In this document: positions 18,485-26,711 of the stretch, piece by piece
How the letters are laid out: the number at the start of each line of letters is the position of its first letter
Position numbering within the stretch: position 1 is the stretch's first letter
NCBI GenBank assembly: GCA_964545855.1
Contig: CAZJHD010000024.1
Span: 1 to 64,000, forward strand
Origin: CAZJHD01 sp964545855
Lineage (GTDB): Bacteria > Planctomycetota > UBA1135 > JACQFD01
Length of the DNA stretch: 64,000 nucleotides
Direction: 5' to 3'
Translations under genes and position numbers: made by a program
The notes under the pieces: model-generated
Told to the model about the DNA's origin: nothing
The model's database searches: none
What the model saw: the letters and a program-made list of their open reading frames with translations, nothing else

Positions 18485-19245
18485 CGATGGCGCCACGCGG
18501 GGGCTCTCTTCGCGAGGAACGCATCGATCCCCGCGGGCGCGTCCTCCGTCGCCATCAGCTCCTCGAGATAGATCGCCTCGACGGCGGCGAGTCCATCGAG
18601 GAGGCCGACGCGCGCCGCGGCGACGGCATGGCGCAGCGACGACGCCGAGTGCGGCGCGAGATGCGTGCGGTGCCACGCGCGCGCCACCGTTTCGGGATCG
18701 GCGGCGACCTCGTCGGCGAGGCCCAGGGCGAGCGCCTCGTCCGCTCCGACGGTCCGCCCCGAGAGGAGCAGGTCCTCGGCGCGCGCGGCGCCGATCCGGC
18801 GAGGGAGGATCACGGAGCCCGCCGGCGCGAGGACGCCGAGGCGGATCTCCGGCTGGCCGAGCGTCGCGTCGGGCGCGACGACCACGCGGTGGCAGAAGGC
18901 CGCGAGCTCGAGCCCGCCGCCGAGGCAGCGTCCGCGCACGGCGGCGAGGCACACGCGACGGCTCGCCTCGAGGTCGCGCAGCAGTCCGTGGAACTCCGCC
19001 AGCAGCGCGCGCACGGCGGGCGTGCGGTGCTCCTCGATCGACGCGCCGTAGGAGAAGTGCGCTCCGCGCGCGGCGAAGAGGATCGAAGCACACCGCGGGC
19101 GGCTCGCGCCCTCCGCCACGGCGCCGCGCATCGCGCGCAGGGTCTCCGTGTCGAGCACGTTCGCCGGCGGACGCCCCCATCGCAGGACGAGGAGGGAGTG
19201 CTCCTCCTCGAAGGCGGTGTCGACGAGCGGCTCGGGGTCGGGCAT
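18481..19245 (-). CDS. Enoyl-CoA hydratase/isomerase family protein
   Basis: 254 residues of the crotonase fold. The oxyanion-hole segments are ARGAHFSYGASIEEH and RCLGGGLELAAFCHRVV. The GASIEEH variant recalls enzymes annotated as cyclohexa-1,5-dienecarbonyl-CoA hydratase, a step of reductive benzoyl-CoA degradation, but no other gene of that pathway is here, so I keep the family-level name. ATG 19245 is preceded by a 149-base spacer shared with the divergent radical SAM gene. It is the first gene of the run leading to the zeta-like kinase. Confidence 0.85.
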   Translation of the reverse strand: MPDPEPLVDTAFEEEHSLLVLRWGRPPANVLDTETLRAMRGAVAEGASRPRCASILFAARGAHFSYGASIEEHRTPAVRALLAEFHGLLRDLEASRRVCLAAVRGRCLGGGLELAAFCHRVVVAPDATLGQPEIRLGVLAPAGSVILPRRIGAARAEDLLLSGRTVGADEALALGLADEVAADPETVARAWHRTHLAPHSASSLRHAVAAARVGLLDGLAAVEAIYLEELMATEDAPAGIDAFLAKRAPAWRHR

Positions 19246-19394
19246 GGGGCGCCGCGGCGCGGCTGGCCGATCGTACCCGTCGTTCGCTTGATGGCCGTCA
19301 AGGGGCGGACGCGGCGGCCCGACGCTCGCCGGATCTCGGTGCACCCTGTGTCGCCTCGCGCCACGCGACGCGCTCACCCTCCCGCTCGACACCC

Positions 19395-20936
19395 GTGAAA
19401 GTCCTCCACGTCACGCGCACTCTGCCCCAGGAGATGCTGGGACCCATGTATCTGAGCCGCGCCGTGAAGGACGCGGGCCACGAGATGCAGGCGATCTGCC
19501 TCCCCGATCCGCGATGGCTCGCGAAGATCCGCGACTACGCGCCCGACGTCGTCACGTGGTCGCTCATGACGGGGACCCACAAGCAGATCTTCGACGTGAA
19601 TCGGTTCCTGAAGTCGAAGTTCGACTTCTTCTCCTTGATGGGCGGCCCGCACGTGACCTTCGTGCCGGACTGCGTGAAGGACCCGGCCATCGACGCGATC
19701 TGCCTCGGCGAGGGAGAGGGCGCGATCGTCGAGCTCCTGGACACGCTGCAGAAGGGAGACGACTGGCGCGGGATCCGGAACCTCGCGTGGTCGAACGGCG
19801 ACGGCGAGATCCACCGCAATCCGCTGCGCCCGCTGGTGAACGACCTGAACGCGCTCGGCTTCCCCGACCGCTCGGTGATCTACGACGCGCAGCCGCTCTA
19901 CCGGAACAGCGGGCGCAAGGTGGTCCTCACGCAGCGCGGCTGCCCGATGATGTGCTCCTTCTGCTTCCACCACGCGTGGAAGGGGAAGGTCTACGGCGCG
20001 AAGAACAGCGAGTACGTCCGCAAGCGCACCGTGAGCCACGTGATCGAGGAGGTGCAGCGGATGCGCGAGCAGTACCCGCTCCACTTCGTCCACTTCCTCG
20101 ACGACATCTTCAACATCCGCGGCGACTGGCTCTCGGAGTTCTCCGATCGCTGGCCCAAGGAGGTGGGGCTCCCCTTCGACGTCATCCTCATGGCGAACAT
20201 GACGAAGGAGGAGCACATCCGGCAGTTGAAGCACGCGGGCTGCGTCTACGCGCGCATCGCCTTCGAGGCGGCGAACGACTGGGTGCGGAACACGGTCTTC
20301 CGCAAGAACACCGAGCGCGCGCAGCTCACGAACGCCGCGGGCTGGATCAAGAAGCACGGCATCCGTCTCGGCTCGCTCAACATGCTCGGCGCTCCCGGCG
20401 GCACGCTCGAGGACGACTTCGACACGGTGAAGCTGAACGTCGAGTGCAAGGTCGACCATCCGCTCTGCTCGATCGTGCAGCCCTACCCGGAGTTCGAGCT
20501 CAACGAGATCACGAAGCAGCTCGGGATCGCCGTCGCCTCCTACGACGACTTCCCCGCGCAGTTCAACCGCGACGCGACCATCGAGGTGAAGGACAAGGCC
20601 GCCATCGAGAGTCTGCACAAGTGGTTCCCCGTGCTCGTGCGGCATCCGCGGTGGATCCCCTTCGCGCGGAAGACGCTTCGATCGCGCTGGCTCAAGAAGC
20701 CGCTGCTGATCATGTACATGCTCTACTCCGAGTGGCTCGTGACGGAGCAGAACCGGCTCTACCAGCGCTCCCAGGGCCTGCGGGGCCCGAGGACCTGGGC
20801 GCTGGTCGACTTCACGACGCGCGTCGTGACGAAGGGCGTGATCCGCGTCGTCGGCCTCGTGGGCGGCAAGGTGGTGCATCGGCTCTCGATGCGGCTGCAG
20901 ATGGGCGACGAGCGCGTCGTCGCGCACATGGACTGA
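19395..20936 (+). CDS. B12-binding domain radical SAM protein
   Basis: 513 residues from GTG 19395 (MKVLHVTRTLPQEM). Residues ~1-130 are a cobalamin-binding Rossmann domain; residues ~175-400 are the radical SAM barrel with the cluster motif CPMMCSFC (Cys183, Cys187, Cys190). A C-terminal basic region follows. Such enzymes catalyse methylations or rearrangements at unactivated carbons, often in lipid or natural-product pathways; the substrate is unknown. A large palindromic repeat begins five bases after the stop and may form the transcript's 3' end. A second relative lies at 26712-28325. Confidence 0.88.
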   Translation: MKVLHVTRTLPQEMLGPMYLSRAVKDAGHEMQAICLPDPRWLAKIRDYAPDVVTWSLMTGTHKQIFDVNRFLKSKFDFFSLMGGPHVTFVPDCVKDPAIDAICLGEGEGAIVELLDTLQKGDDWRGIRNLAWSNGDGEIHRNPLRPLVNDLNALGFPDRSVIYDAQPLYRNSGRKVVLTQRGCPMMCSFCFHHAWKGKVYGAKNSEYVRKRTVSHVIEEVQRMREQYPLHFVHFLDDIFNIRGDWLSEFSDRWPKEVGLPFDVILMANMTKEEHIRQLKHAGCVYARIAFEAANDWVRNTVFRKNTERAQLTNAAGWIKKHGIRLGSLNMLGAPGGTLEDDFDTVKLNVECKVDHPLCSIVQPYPEFELNEITKQLGIAVASYDDFPAQFNRDATIEVKDKAAIESLHKWFPVLVRHPRWIPFARKTLRSRWLKKPLLIMYMLYSEWLVTEQNRLYQRSQGLRGPRTWALVDFTTRVVTKGVIRVVGLVGGKVVHRLSMRLQMGDERVVAHMD

Positions 20937-20941
20937 AGCGC

Positions 20942-20992
20942 GCCGGTGCGCACCCGGGAAAGGGGTCTGACCCCATTCCCGGGTGCACCGGC
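20942..20992. repeat. Palindromic dispersed repeat, copy 2 (full hairpin)
   Basis: The 17-base right arm (20976-20992, TTCCCGGGTGCACCGGC) pairs with the left arm (20942-20960) except for a two-base GC bulge. The arms enclose the family core AGGGGTCTGACCCCA, itself a small hairpin. The inner CCCGGGAA is shared with other copies, while the outer GCCGGTGCA is private to this copy yet still self-complementary. It lies just after the radical SAM gene and could act as a 3' RNA structure. Confidence 0.85.
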
Positions 20993-21062
20993 TGGAGCAG
21001 CCTCCGCCGGCGACTTCGCGAGAAACGTGAATCCAACGGGGATCGGGGATCGAAGCGCCTGC

Positions 21063-21191
21063 ATGCGTCGCATCGCTCCGCTCCCCGCCGTGCTGCTCGC
21101 CTCCTGTCTCGCGATCGGAGACCCCGGAAGCACCCCGCCCGCGGAGCCCCCCGACGAGCCGACCGCGGCGCTCAGGACTTCCCTCCCATGA
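21063..21191 (+). CDS. Very small putative lipoprotein
   Basis: 42 residues: MRRIAPLPAVLL followed by the lipobox LASC and a proline-rich mature part of about 28 residues. Its TGA overlaps the ATG of the CIA30-like gene (ATGA at 21188-21191), the same coupling used between the next two genes, which argues for real translation. It could instead be the remnant of a longer gene. No homologue recognised. Confidence 0.4.
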   Translation: MRRIAPLPAVLLASCLAIGDPGSTPPAEPPDEPTAALRTSLP

Positions 21192-21697
21192 GGATCGACG
21201 ACTTCTCGGACGACCGCAGCGTGCGGGCGTGGCGGCCCGTGAACGACATCGTGATGGGCGGACGCTCCCGCAGCGCGTTCGTCCACGACGCATCCGGGAT
21301 CGGCGTGTTCTCGGGGACCGTGTCCCTCGAGAACCACGGCGGCTTCGCGTCCGTGCGCCGGTCCGTGGAGCCGGAGTCGCTCCGCGGCTTCGAGGGCGTC
21401 GAGCTGCGCGTGCGCGGCGACGGCAAGCGCTGCCGCTTCCATGTGAGCGGGCAGACCGATGGGGGCTCCGGCATCTACCGGCACGAGTTCGCGACCTCGT
21501 CCGGCGAGTGGGTCGTGGTGCGTCTCCCCTTCGCCGCGATGGAGCTCTCCGTGAGGGGCTACCGCCCCCCGAACGCGCAGCCTCTTCCTCCGGAGCGAGT
21601 CCGCAGCATCGGCCTCATGATCGCCGACGGACAGGAGGGAGCCTTCCGCCTCGAAGTCGATTCGATCCGCGCCTACTGCGACTCGAAGCCGCAATGA
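21188..21697 (+). CDS. CIA30 family protein (NDUFAF1-like)
   Basis: 169 residues matching the CIA30 fold throughout: FSDDRSVRAWRPVNDIVMGGRS at the start, FSGTVSLENHGGFASVR in the middle and RSIGLMIADGQEGAFRLEVDSI near the end. In mitochondria the family helps assemble respiratory complex I; in bacteria the role is unknown and the fold is a galactose-binding-like jelly roll. ATG 21188 and the stop at 21697 both overlap neighbours by four bases. No signal peptide, so it is probably cytoplasmic. Confidence 0.85.
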   Translation: MRIDDFSDDRSVRAWRPVNDIVMGGRSRSAFVHDASGIGVFSGTVSLENHGGFASVRRSVEPESLRGFEGVELRVRGDGKRCRFHVSGQTDGGSGIYRHEFATSSGEWVVVRLPFAAMELSVRGYRPPNAQPLPPERVRSIGLMIADGQEGAFRLEVDSIRAYCDSKPQ

Positions 21698-22248
21698 AGA
21701 AGGCCCTCGGAATCACGGCGGCGCTCACGCTCGTCGCTCTCGTCGTCTCCCTCGGCTCCTGCTCGACGACCTATCCGCGTCGCGACCCGACGGGAGAAGT
21801 CTTCCCGCCGGTGCGAGGAACGGCCCTCGATGGATCGGAGGTCGCGCTGCCGGACGTAGGACGGGATTCCCCGCTGCTGCTCCTCCTCGGCTTCGAGCAG
21901 AACGCGCAGTTCGACCTCGATCGCTGGCTGCTCGGTCTCTCCGAGGCCGGCGTCCGCGCGCGTACCTACGAAGTCCCGACGATCCCCGGAATGGTCCCCG
22001 GCCTCTTCGCGGGCTCGATCGATGGCGGCATGCGCCGCGGCATCCCGGAGGAGGACTGGGGCGGCGTGGTCACGCTCTATGGCGCCGACGCCCGAGCCGT
22101 GGCGGAGTTCACCGGCACCGAGGAGGGCCTGACGGGCCGCGCGCTGCTGCTCGACGGAGCGGGCCGCGTCGTCTTCTTCCACGACCGGGGCTATTCGGTG
22201 GCGACGCTGGGACGGCTGCGCGCTGCGCTGTCGGTGATCGCTCGATAG
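21694..22248 (+). CDS. Thioredoxin-fold lipoprotein, possibly ATP10-like
   Basis: 184 residues with signal peptide and lipobox SLGSC. The mature part reads FPPVRGTALDGSEVALPDVG, then LLLLLGFEQ, then TYEVPTIPGMVPGLF and RALLLDGAGRVVFFHDRGYS. This order resembles the ATP10 / peroxiredoxin-like fold, without a CxxC redox pair. ATP10 is an assembly factor of mitochondrial F0-ATPase; similarity here is by eye and modest. It overlaps the CIA30 gene by four bases (ATGA). Confidence 0.6.
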   Translation: MKKALGITAALTLVALVVSLGSCSTTYPRRDPTGEVFPPVRGTALDGSEVALPDVGRDSPLLLLLGFEQNAQFDLDRWLLGLSEAGVRARTYEVPTIPGMVPGLFAGSIDGGMRRGIPEEDWGGVVTLYGADARAVAEFTGTEEGLTGRALLLDGAGRVVFFHDRGYSVATLGRLRAALSVIAR

Positions 22249-22363
22249 CGTCCTCGCGGGCTCCGCCCCGGCGCGAGACTTCGAGTTCGCCGCGGTCCCA
22301 CGAGGCACGTAGGCGTCGTTCCCCTCGTTGCGCGACCGTTCGCGCACGCCAGGATCGAAGCCC

Positions 22364-23845
22364 ATGCGCACGCACCCTCCGTCCGCGTCGTCCGCCCCCG
22401 CCGACCTCCCCCTGCTCTCGCGCCGCCGAGTCCTCGCGCTGCTCGGCGCGGGAGCCGCGGGAGTGCTGATTCCAGGGTGCGCGGCGATGGGCAACGCGAG
22501 GCACGCCACGCCACTCGCGCCGTCCCGTCGTGACGCGTTCCTCGCCGCCGTCCAGCGCGGCGACGCCGCCGCCGTCGAGCGGATGCTCGACGAGGACGCG
22601 GCGCTCGCGCGCGCGACCGACGGTGCCGGTCGCTCGGCCTTCGTGCTGGCGTATCTCGCGGGCCATCCGGCGATCGGAGCGCTGCTGCGCCGGCGCGGTC
22701 TCGAGCTCGACGTGGTGGAGGCCGTCCTCGCCGAGGACTGGAAGCGCGTGGAAGCACTCGCCGCAGCCCACCCGGAGATCATGAACGCGGCCCACCCGAT
22801 CGGCGGCAATCCGCTCTACGCGAGCGCTCTGGTGGGCGGCAACGATCAGTACCGGCTGCGCGCGCTCGGCTGCGCGTCGGACGGCCGGCCCGACGGCGGC
22901 AGCGGTCTCACGCCGGGCCGCGCGGCGATGGACTGCCGCGATCCGCTGGGCGCATGGCTCGCCGCCACGGACGTCCTCAGCAACGGCGGCCACGTGGATG
23001 CGCCCCAGGCGGGCGGCGACAGCGTGCTGCACGGCGCCGTGCGCGCGCGCGACGCGCGTCTCGTGCGTCTCGCGATCCGGAAGGGCGCGAGCGTGGAGGC
23101 CCGCGACGACGCGGGGCGCACGCCGCGCGCTCTCGCCGAGGAGCTCGAATGGCGCCAAGGCGTCGAGCTCCTGAAGGGCCACGCGACGATCCCGCGCGAC
23201 CATCGCGCCTCGCAGTTCGCGTTCGACGCGAGCCGCGAGCCCTTCACGCTGCAGCGGATCGACGACCTGTCGGATCGCGGCGCGCGAGTGATCACCGGTC
23301 TCTCGCACTTCGACCGCACGCGCGTCGAATCACTGCTCGCCGCGGAGCCGCGGCTCATCCATGCGATCTCCACCGACGACGAACTCGCGATCGAGGCCTG
23401 CGGCCACACGGGGCAGCGCGACATCATCCGCCTGCACCTCGACCATGGCGCGCCGCTCTCCCTGCCCACTGCCATCAGCCTCGGCGATCTCGCGCACGCG
23501 CGCTGGCTCCTCGACAACGATCCGCGCCTCGTCCACGAGCGCGGGCCGCACGACTTCCCCGTGATGTGGTATCCGGCCATCGGCGGCGGCTCCGTCGAGG
23601 CGGCGGAGCTGCTGCTCTCCCGCGGCGCGCCGCTGGAGCAGGAGAGCGGCGGCGAGACGGCGCTGCACTGGGCCGCGCTCCGCGGTCACGCGGAGCTCGT
23701 CCGCTATCTCGTCGGGCGCGGCGCCGACCTGGAAGCCGTCGGCTACCGGCAGGACCGCGCTGGCCGCACGCCGCTGCAGCTCGCGCTCTCGAAGGACCGC
23801 GACGACGCCGCGAAGGCGCTGCGGGAGCTCGGCGCGCGGGGGTAG
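22364..23845 (+). CDS. Tat-exported ankyrin-repeat lipoprotein
   Basis: 493 residues. SRRRVLALLGAGAAGVLIPGC gives a twin-arginine signal with a lipobox (Cys39). About ten ankyrin-type repeats follow, for example GDSVLHGAVRARDARLVRLAIRKGASVEARDDAGRTPRALA and GETALHWAALRGHAELVRYLVGRGADLEAVG. Some central repeats are degenerate. Ankyrin arrays bind proteins; the partner is unknown. ATG 22364 is preferred over an upstream TTG at 22328, which would push the signal peptide 12 residues inward. Convergent with the VCBS gene. Confidence 0.85.
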   Translation: MRTHPPSASSAPADLPLLSRRRVLALLGAGAAGVLIPGCAAMGNARHATPLAPSRRDAFLAAVQRGDAAAVERMLDEDAALARATDGAGRSAFVLAYLAGHPAIGALLRRRGLELDVVEAVLAEDWKRVEALAAAHPEIMNAAHPIGGNPLYASALVGGNDQYRLRALGCASDGRPDGGSGLTPGRAAMDCRDPLGAWLAATDVLSNGGHVDAPQAGGDSVLHGAVRARDARLVRLAIRKGASVEARDDAGRTPRALAEELEWRQGVELLKGHATIPRDHRASQFAFDASREPFTLQRIDDLSDRGARVITGLSHFDRTRVESLLAAEPRLIHAISTDDELAIEACGHTGQRDIIRLHLDHGAPLSLPTAISLGDLAHARWLLDNDPRLVHERGPHDFPVMWYPAIGGGSVEAAELLLSRGAPLEQESGGETALHWAALRGHAELVRYLVGRGADLEAVGYRQDRAGRTPLQLALSKDRDDAAKALRELGARG

Positions 23846-23863
23846 GAACTCGTCAGCGCCCGT

Positions 23864-26503
23864 TCACCGCTGCACCGTCACCGCGAGCGCACGCGAGGAG
23901 CTCACGCCGATCGGGAGCTTGGGGCAGTGGGTCCAGAGCCAGAGCGACTGGAAGAAGAACGTCTCGCCCACGAGCGACGGATCGTCGGGGACCGGAACCT
24001 CGGCGCGCCCGAAGCCCGTCGCGTCGGAGTGCATGTCGATCGCGGCGACCTGCGTCGCGGCGAGGAGGTCGACGTGGAACACCACGCCGACGCCAAAGGG
24101 ATCGGAGCCCGCGGCGTCGCTCGCGTCGACGAGGAGCAGGACTCCCTCCGCCGACGGAGGCGTCTGCGTCGCCGTGAGCCGCAGCCGCGGAGTGCCGAGC
24201 GTCGCCGACTGCGCGGCGTTCAGGCCGTGGCGCGCGGCGCAGCCGGGGGTGCCCGTGCCGAAGGCCGCGACTCCGACGGGAAGCGGAGTCGTCGCTCGAT
24301 GAACCTCGATCGTCCAGTAGCCGCTGCTCGCGGTCACCCAATCGAGGCGCCCGTCGGCGTCCATGTCGGCGAGCGTGCATCCGAGCTCGGAGCCCACATC
24401 CGTCGCGTAGCCCTCTCCCGTCGAGAGGGCGCCTCCGGGGAGGCCGTGGAACGACACGTATTGGCCCGACGGACCCGACGCGACGACGTCGGGAAGGCCG
24501 TCTCCGTCGACATCGCCGGCGACGATGCGCCCCACGGCGGTCTCGGTGGGGCGGGTCACCGGTGGCCCGAAACTCCCCGCTCCGTCGCCGAGTCGAATCA
24601 TGAGTCCACTCTCGGCGGCGTTCCACCACGTCGCGGCGACGATGTCGAGCCAGCCGTCCAGATCGAGATCATGGAGAGCGATCGAGCCGAAGGGCTGAGC
24701 AGTACTCAGGAACGCGGGCGCCCCGAGCATGCCGGCGCCGTCGCCGAGGTGGATCGAGATCGTCGACGCGGCCGGCTCGCCGGCGACAGCATCGAGATTC
24801 CCGTCGAGGTCGATGTCTCCGAGGGCGACCGACGGCGCTCCCGATGCACCCGTCAGACTCACGCCGTACGCGACCATCGCTCCGGTCCCGTCGTTGCGAT
24901 AGATGCCGAGCGAGTTCCCCGCGAGGCCCGTGAGCCCCCCATTGGCCGTGACGACGTCGGGCCGATCGTCGCCATCGAGATCTCCCAGAGCGAAGAAGGG
25001 TCCGTTCCCGGCGCCCGACGACGCGGAGATCAGCGAACCCGGCTGGACACCCGTCCCCGCGTACACGTGCAAGTGATTCGTCGGTAGGTCGATCATCGCG
25101 ACCAGGTCCTGTGCCCCGTCACCCGTCACGTCGTACAGGACGAAGAAGGTCGGATCGCCCGAATGCTGCGTCTGGACCTGGAAGCCCAGAGTGCCGTCGC
25201 CCTTCCCGTAGTGCCTCGAGCGAGAGCTCTGCCAGGAATGGTGCGTCAGCAGCCCGGTGATCGCGTCGAGCGAGCCGTCGAGGTTCATGTCGCCGACGGA
25301 CATGGTCGTGGGGCCGCCGATGTACACGGAGAAGCTATCGACCGATGCGTACGCGACCGGCCCGCCCGGCGCCGAGACGAGGACTCGCAGGAATCCCGTG
25401 GAGACGACGAGGGCGACATCGGGGAGCCCGTCCTGGGTGAGGTCGCCCATGGAGAACGCAAGGGGATCACCCCCGACCATCAGGAGGATCGACGGATCGA
25501 ATCCTCCCGACTCGGAGCCCGGAACGACGCTCATCTGTTGGAGCGGGCTTCCCTTGAACGGAACCACGAGATCGGGACGCAGATCGCCGGTAACGTCGGC
25601 GATGGCGATCCCCGCCACGGAGCTGAAGCTCGTCGTCGGGCTGAGATTCGACGCGAGAGACGTGGCGCTCCCGATCGGGAAGAGACCCGAGCCGTCGTTC
25701 CACAGGAGGTTCGCCGTGGTCTTGTCGAAGCGCGCCGCCGCGAGATCGGCATCGCCGTCTCCATCGAGGTCCCCCGCCGCGAGCGCCGTTGCGACGCCCC
25801 CCGCCGTGTAGAGCGAGGCAGGGAGGAATCCACCGGCCGGCGCGGCGAGCAGGACGGCGACGCCCGATGCACCGAACATCGGCACCGCGAGGTCGAGACG
25901 GCCGTCGCCGTTCAGATCGGCGGGGACGGCGTCCATCGCGGAGAACGGCGTGGGCCACGTCGTCGTGGAGCCGAAGCTGCCCGTGCCCGTGCCGGCGTGG
26001 ACGTTCACGATCCCGGCTCCCGCGGCCGAACCCACGACCGCGGCGTCGAGATGCCCATCGCCGTCGAGATCGGCGAGCGCGAGGTCGCCGAGCCCCGTCC
26101 CCGTCACGACGATCTCCGGATGCGCGAGACCCCCATGACCGTCGCCCACGAGGCGAACGAGTCTCGCGCCGGTCACCGCCGCGACCGCATCGAGCGCGCC
26201 GTCCTCGTCGAGGTCGCCGAGGACGACGCGCGCCGGCGGCAACAGCGTCGGGTACTCCGTGCGCGGACCGAAGCTGCCGGCGCCCTTCCCGAGCCGCACC
26301 GAGAGCGCCGCGAGCCCCTGGCACGCGACGACGGCGTCGAGCCGGCCGTCGCCATCGAGATCGCCCAGCGCGACGTCGCTCGGCTGCGGCGGAAGCGAGT
26401 AGGACCGCACCGGGAACGCCGCGGGCATCGCCTGCGCGGCGAGGGGCGATGCGACGGCCGCGACGGCGAGCGCCGAAGCGGCGAGCCGGAGTCCGTGCCA
26501 CAT
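23864..26503 (-). CDS. Secreted FG-GAP/VCBS repeat protein with shared C-terminal domain
   Basis: 879 residues. After a signal peptide (through about QAMPAA), more than ten VCBS/FG-GAP units follow, each with a calcium-binding loop such as GDLDGDGRLDAVV or DLNGDGRLDLAVP. These would form a beta-propeller-like ectodomain. The last ~110 residues (from FGTGTPGC through HVDLLAATQV and SDATGFG to ALAVTVQR) match the C-termini of the 49203 and 53518 proteins and the 48592 fragment, and may be a sorting or anchoring domain. No enzymatic motif. Confidence 0.88.
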   Translation of the reverse strand: MWHGLRLAASALAVAAVASPLAAQAMPAAFPVRSYSLPPQPSDVALGDLDGDGRLDAVVACQGLAALSVRLGKGAGSFGPRTEYPTLLPPARVVLGDLDEDGALDAVAAVTGARLVRLVGDGHGGLAHPEIVVTGTGLGDLALADLDGDGHLDAAVVGSAAGAGIVNVHAGTGTGSFGSTTTWPTPFSAMDAVPADLNGDGRLDLAVPMFGASGVAVLLAAPAGGFLPASLYTAGGVATALAAGDLDGDGDADLAAARFDKTTANLLWNDGSGLFPIGSATSLASNLSPTTSFSSVAGIAIADVTGDLRPDLVVPFKGSPLQQMSVVPGSESGGFDPSILLMVGGDPLAFSMGDLTQDGLPDVALVVSTGFLRVLVSAPGGPVAYASVDSFSVYIGGPTTMSVGDMNLDGSLDAITGLLTHHSWQSSRSRHYGKGDGTLGFQVQTQHSGDPTFFVLYDVTGDGAQDLVAMIDLPTNHLHVYAGTGVQPGSLISASSGAGNGPFFALGDLDGDDRPDVVTANGGLTGLAGNSLGIYRNDGTGAMVAYGVSLTGASGAPSVALGDIDLDGNLDAVAGEPAASTISIHLGDGAGMLGAPAFLSTAQPFGSIALHDLDLDGWLDIVAATWWNAAESGLMIRLGDGAGSFGPPVTRPTETAVGRIVAGDVDGDGLPDVVASGPSGQYVSFHGLPGGALSTGEGYATDVGSELGCTLADMDADGRLDWVTASSGYWTIEVHRATTPLPVGVAAFGTGTPGCAARHGLNAAQSATLGTPRLRLTATQTPPSAEGVLLLVDASDAAGSDPFGVGVVFHVDLLAATQVAAIDMHSDATGFGRAEVPVPDDPSLVGETFFFQSLWLWTHCPKLPIGVSSSRALAVTVQR

Positions 26504-26574
26504 GAAGAGCTCCCTGGCCGGACCGACGATCGTTCGGCCCCGACGTCGAGCAACGATATCGCCCCTCCCGTCGT

Positions 26575-26593
26575 CCGCATAGGCACCCGACGG
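26575..26593 (-). promoter_or_regulatory. Possible promoter element before the VCBS gene
   Basis: On the minus strand: CCGTCGGGTGCCTATGCGG, 72 bases before the gene start. It matches the element before the 14-repeat gene at 15 of 18 positions. Two copies at similar distances suggest a shared promoter for secreted repeat proteins. The rest of the 26504-26711 spacer shows nothing definite. Confidence 0.25.
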
Positions 26594-26711
26594 CTACCGA
26601 CCGGTGTCGCGGAGCGAGCGACGCGCGGACGGTTGGATCGTGGTGCATCTCCGAAGCAGCGGAAAGTGCTCGTCGAGTGCGCAACGACGGCCCAACCCCG
26701 CGCGCCGACCG

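Noticed and set aside
23864..26503. Tandem repeats of the VCBS gene as DNA repeats
   Set aside because: They are protein-level repeats with diverged codons, not a DNA tandem array.
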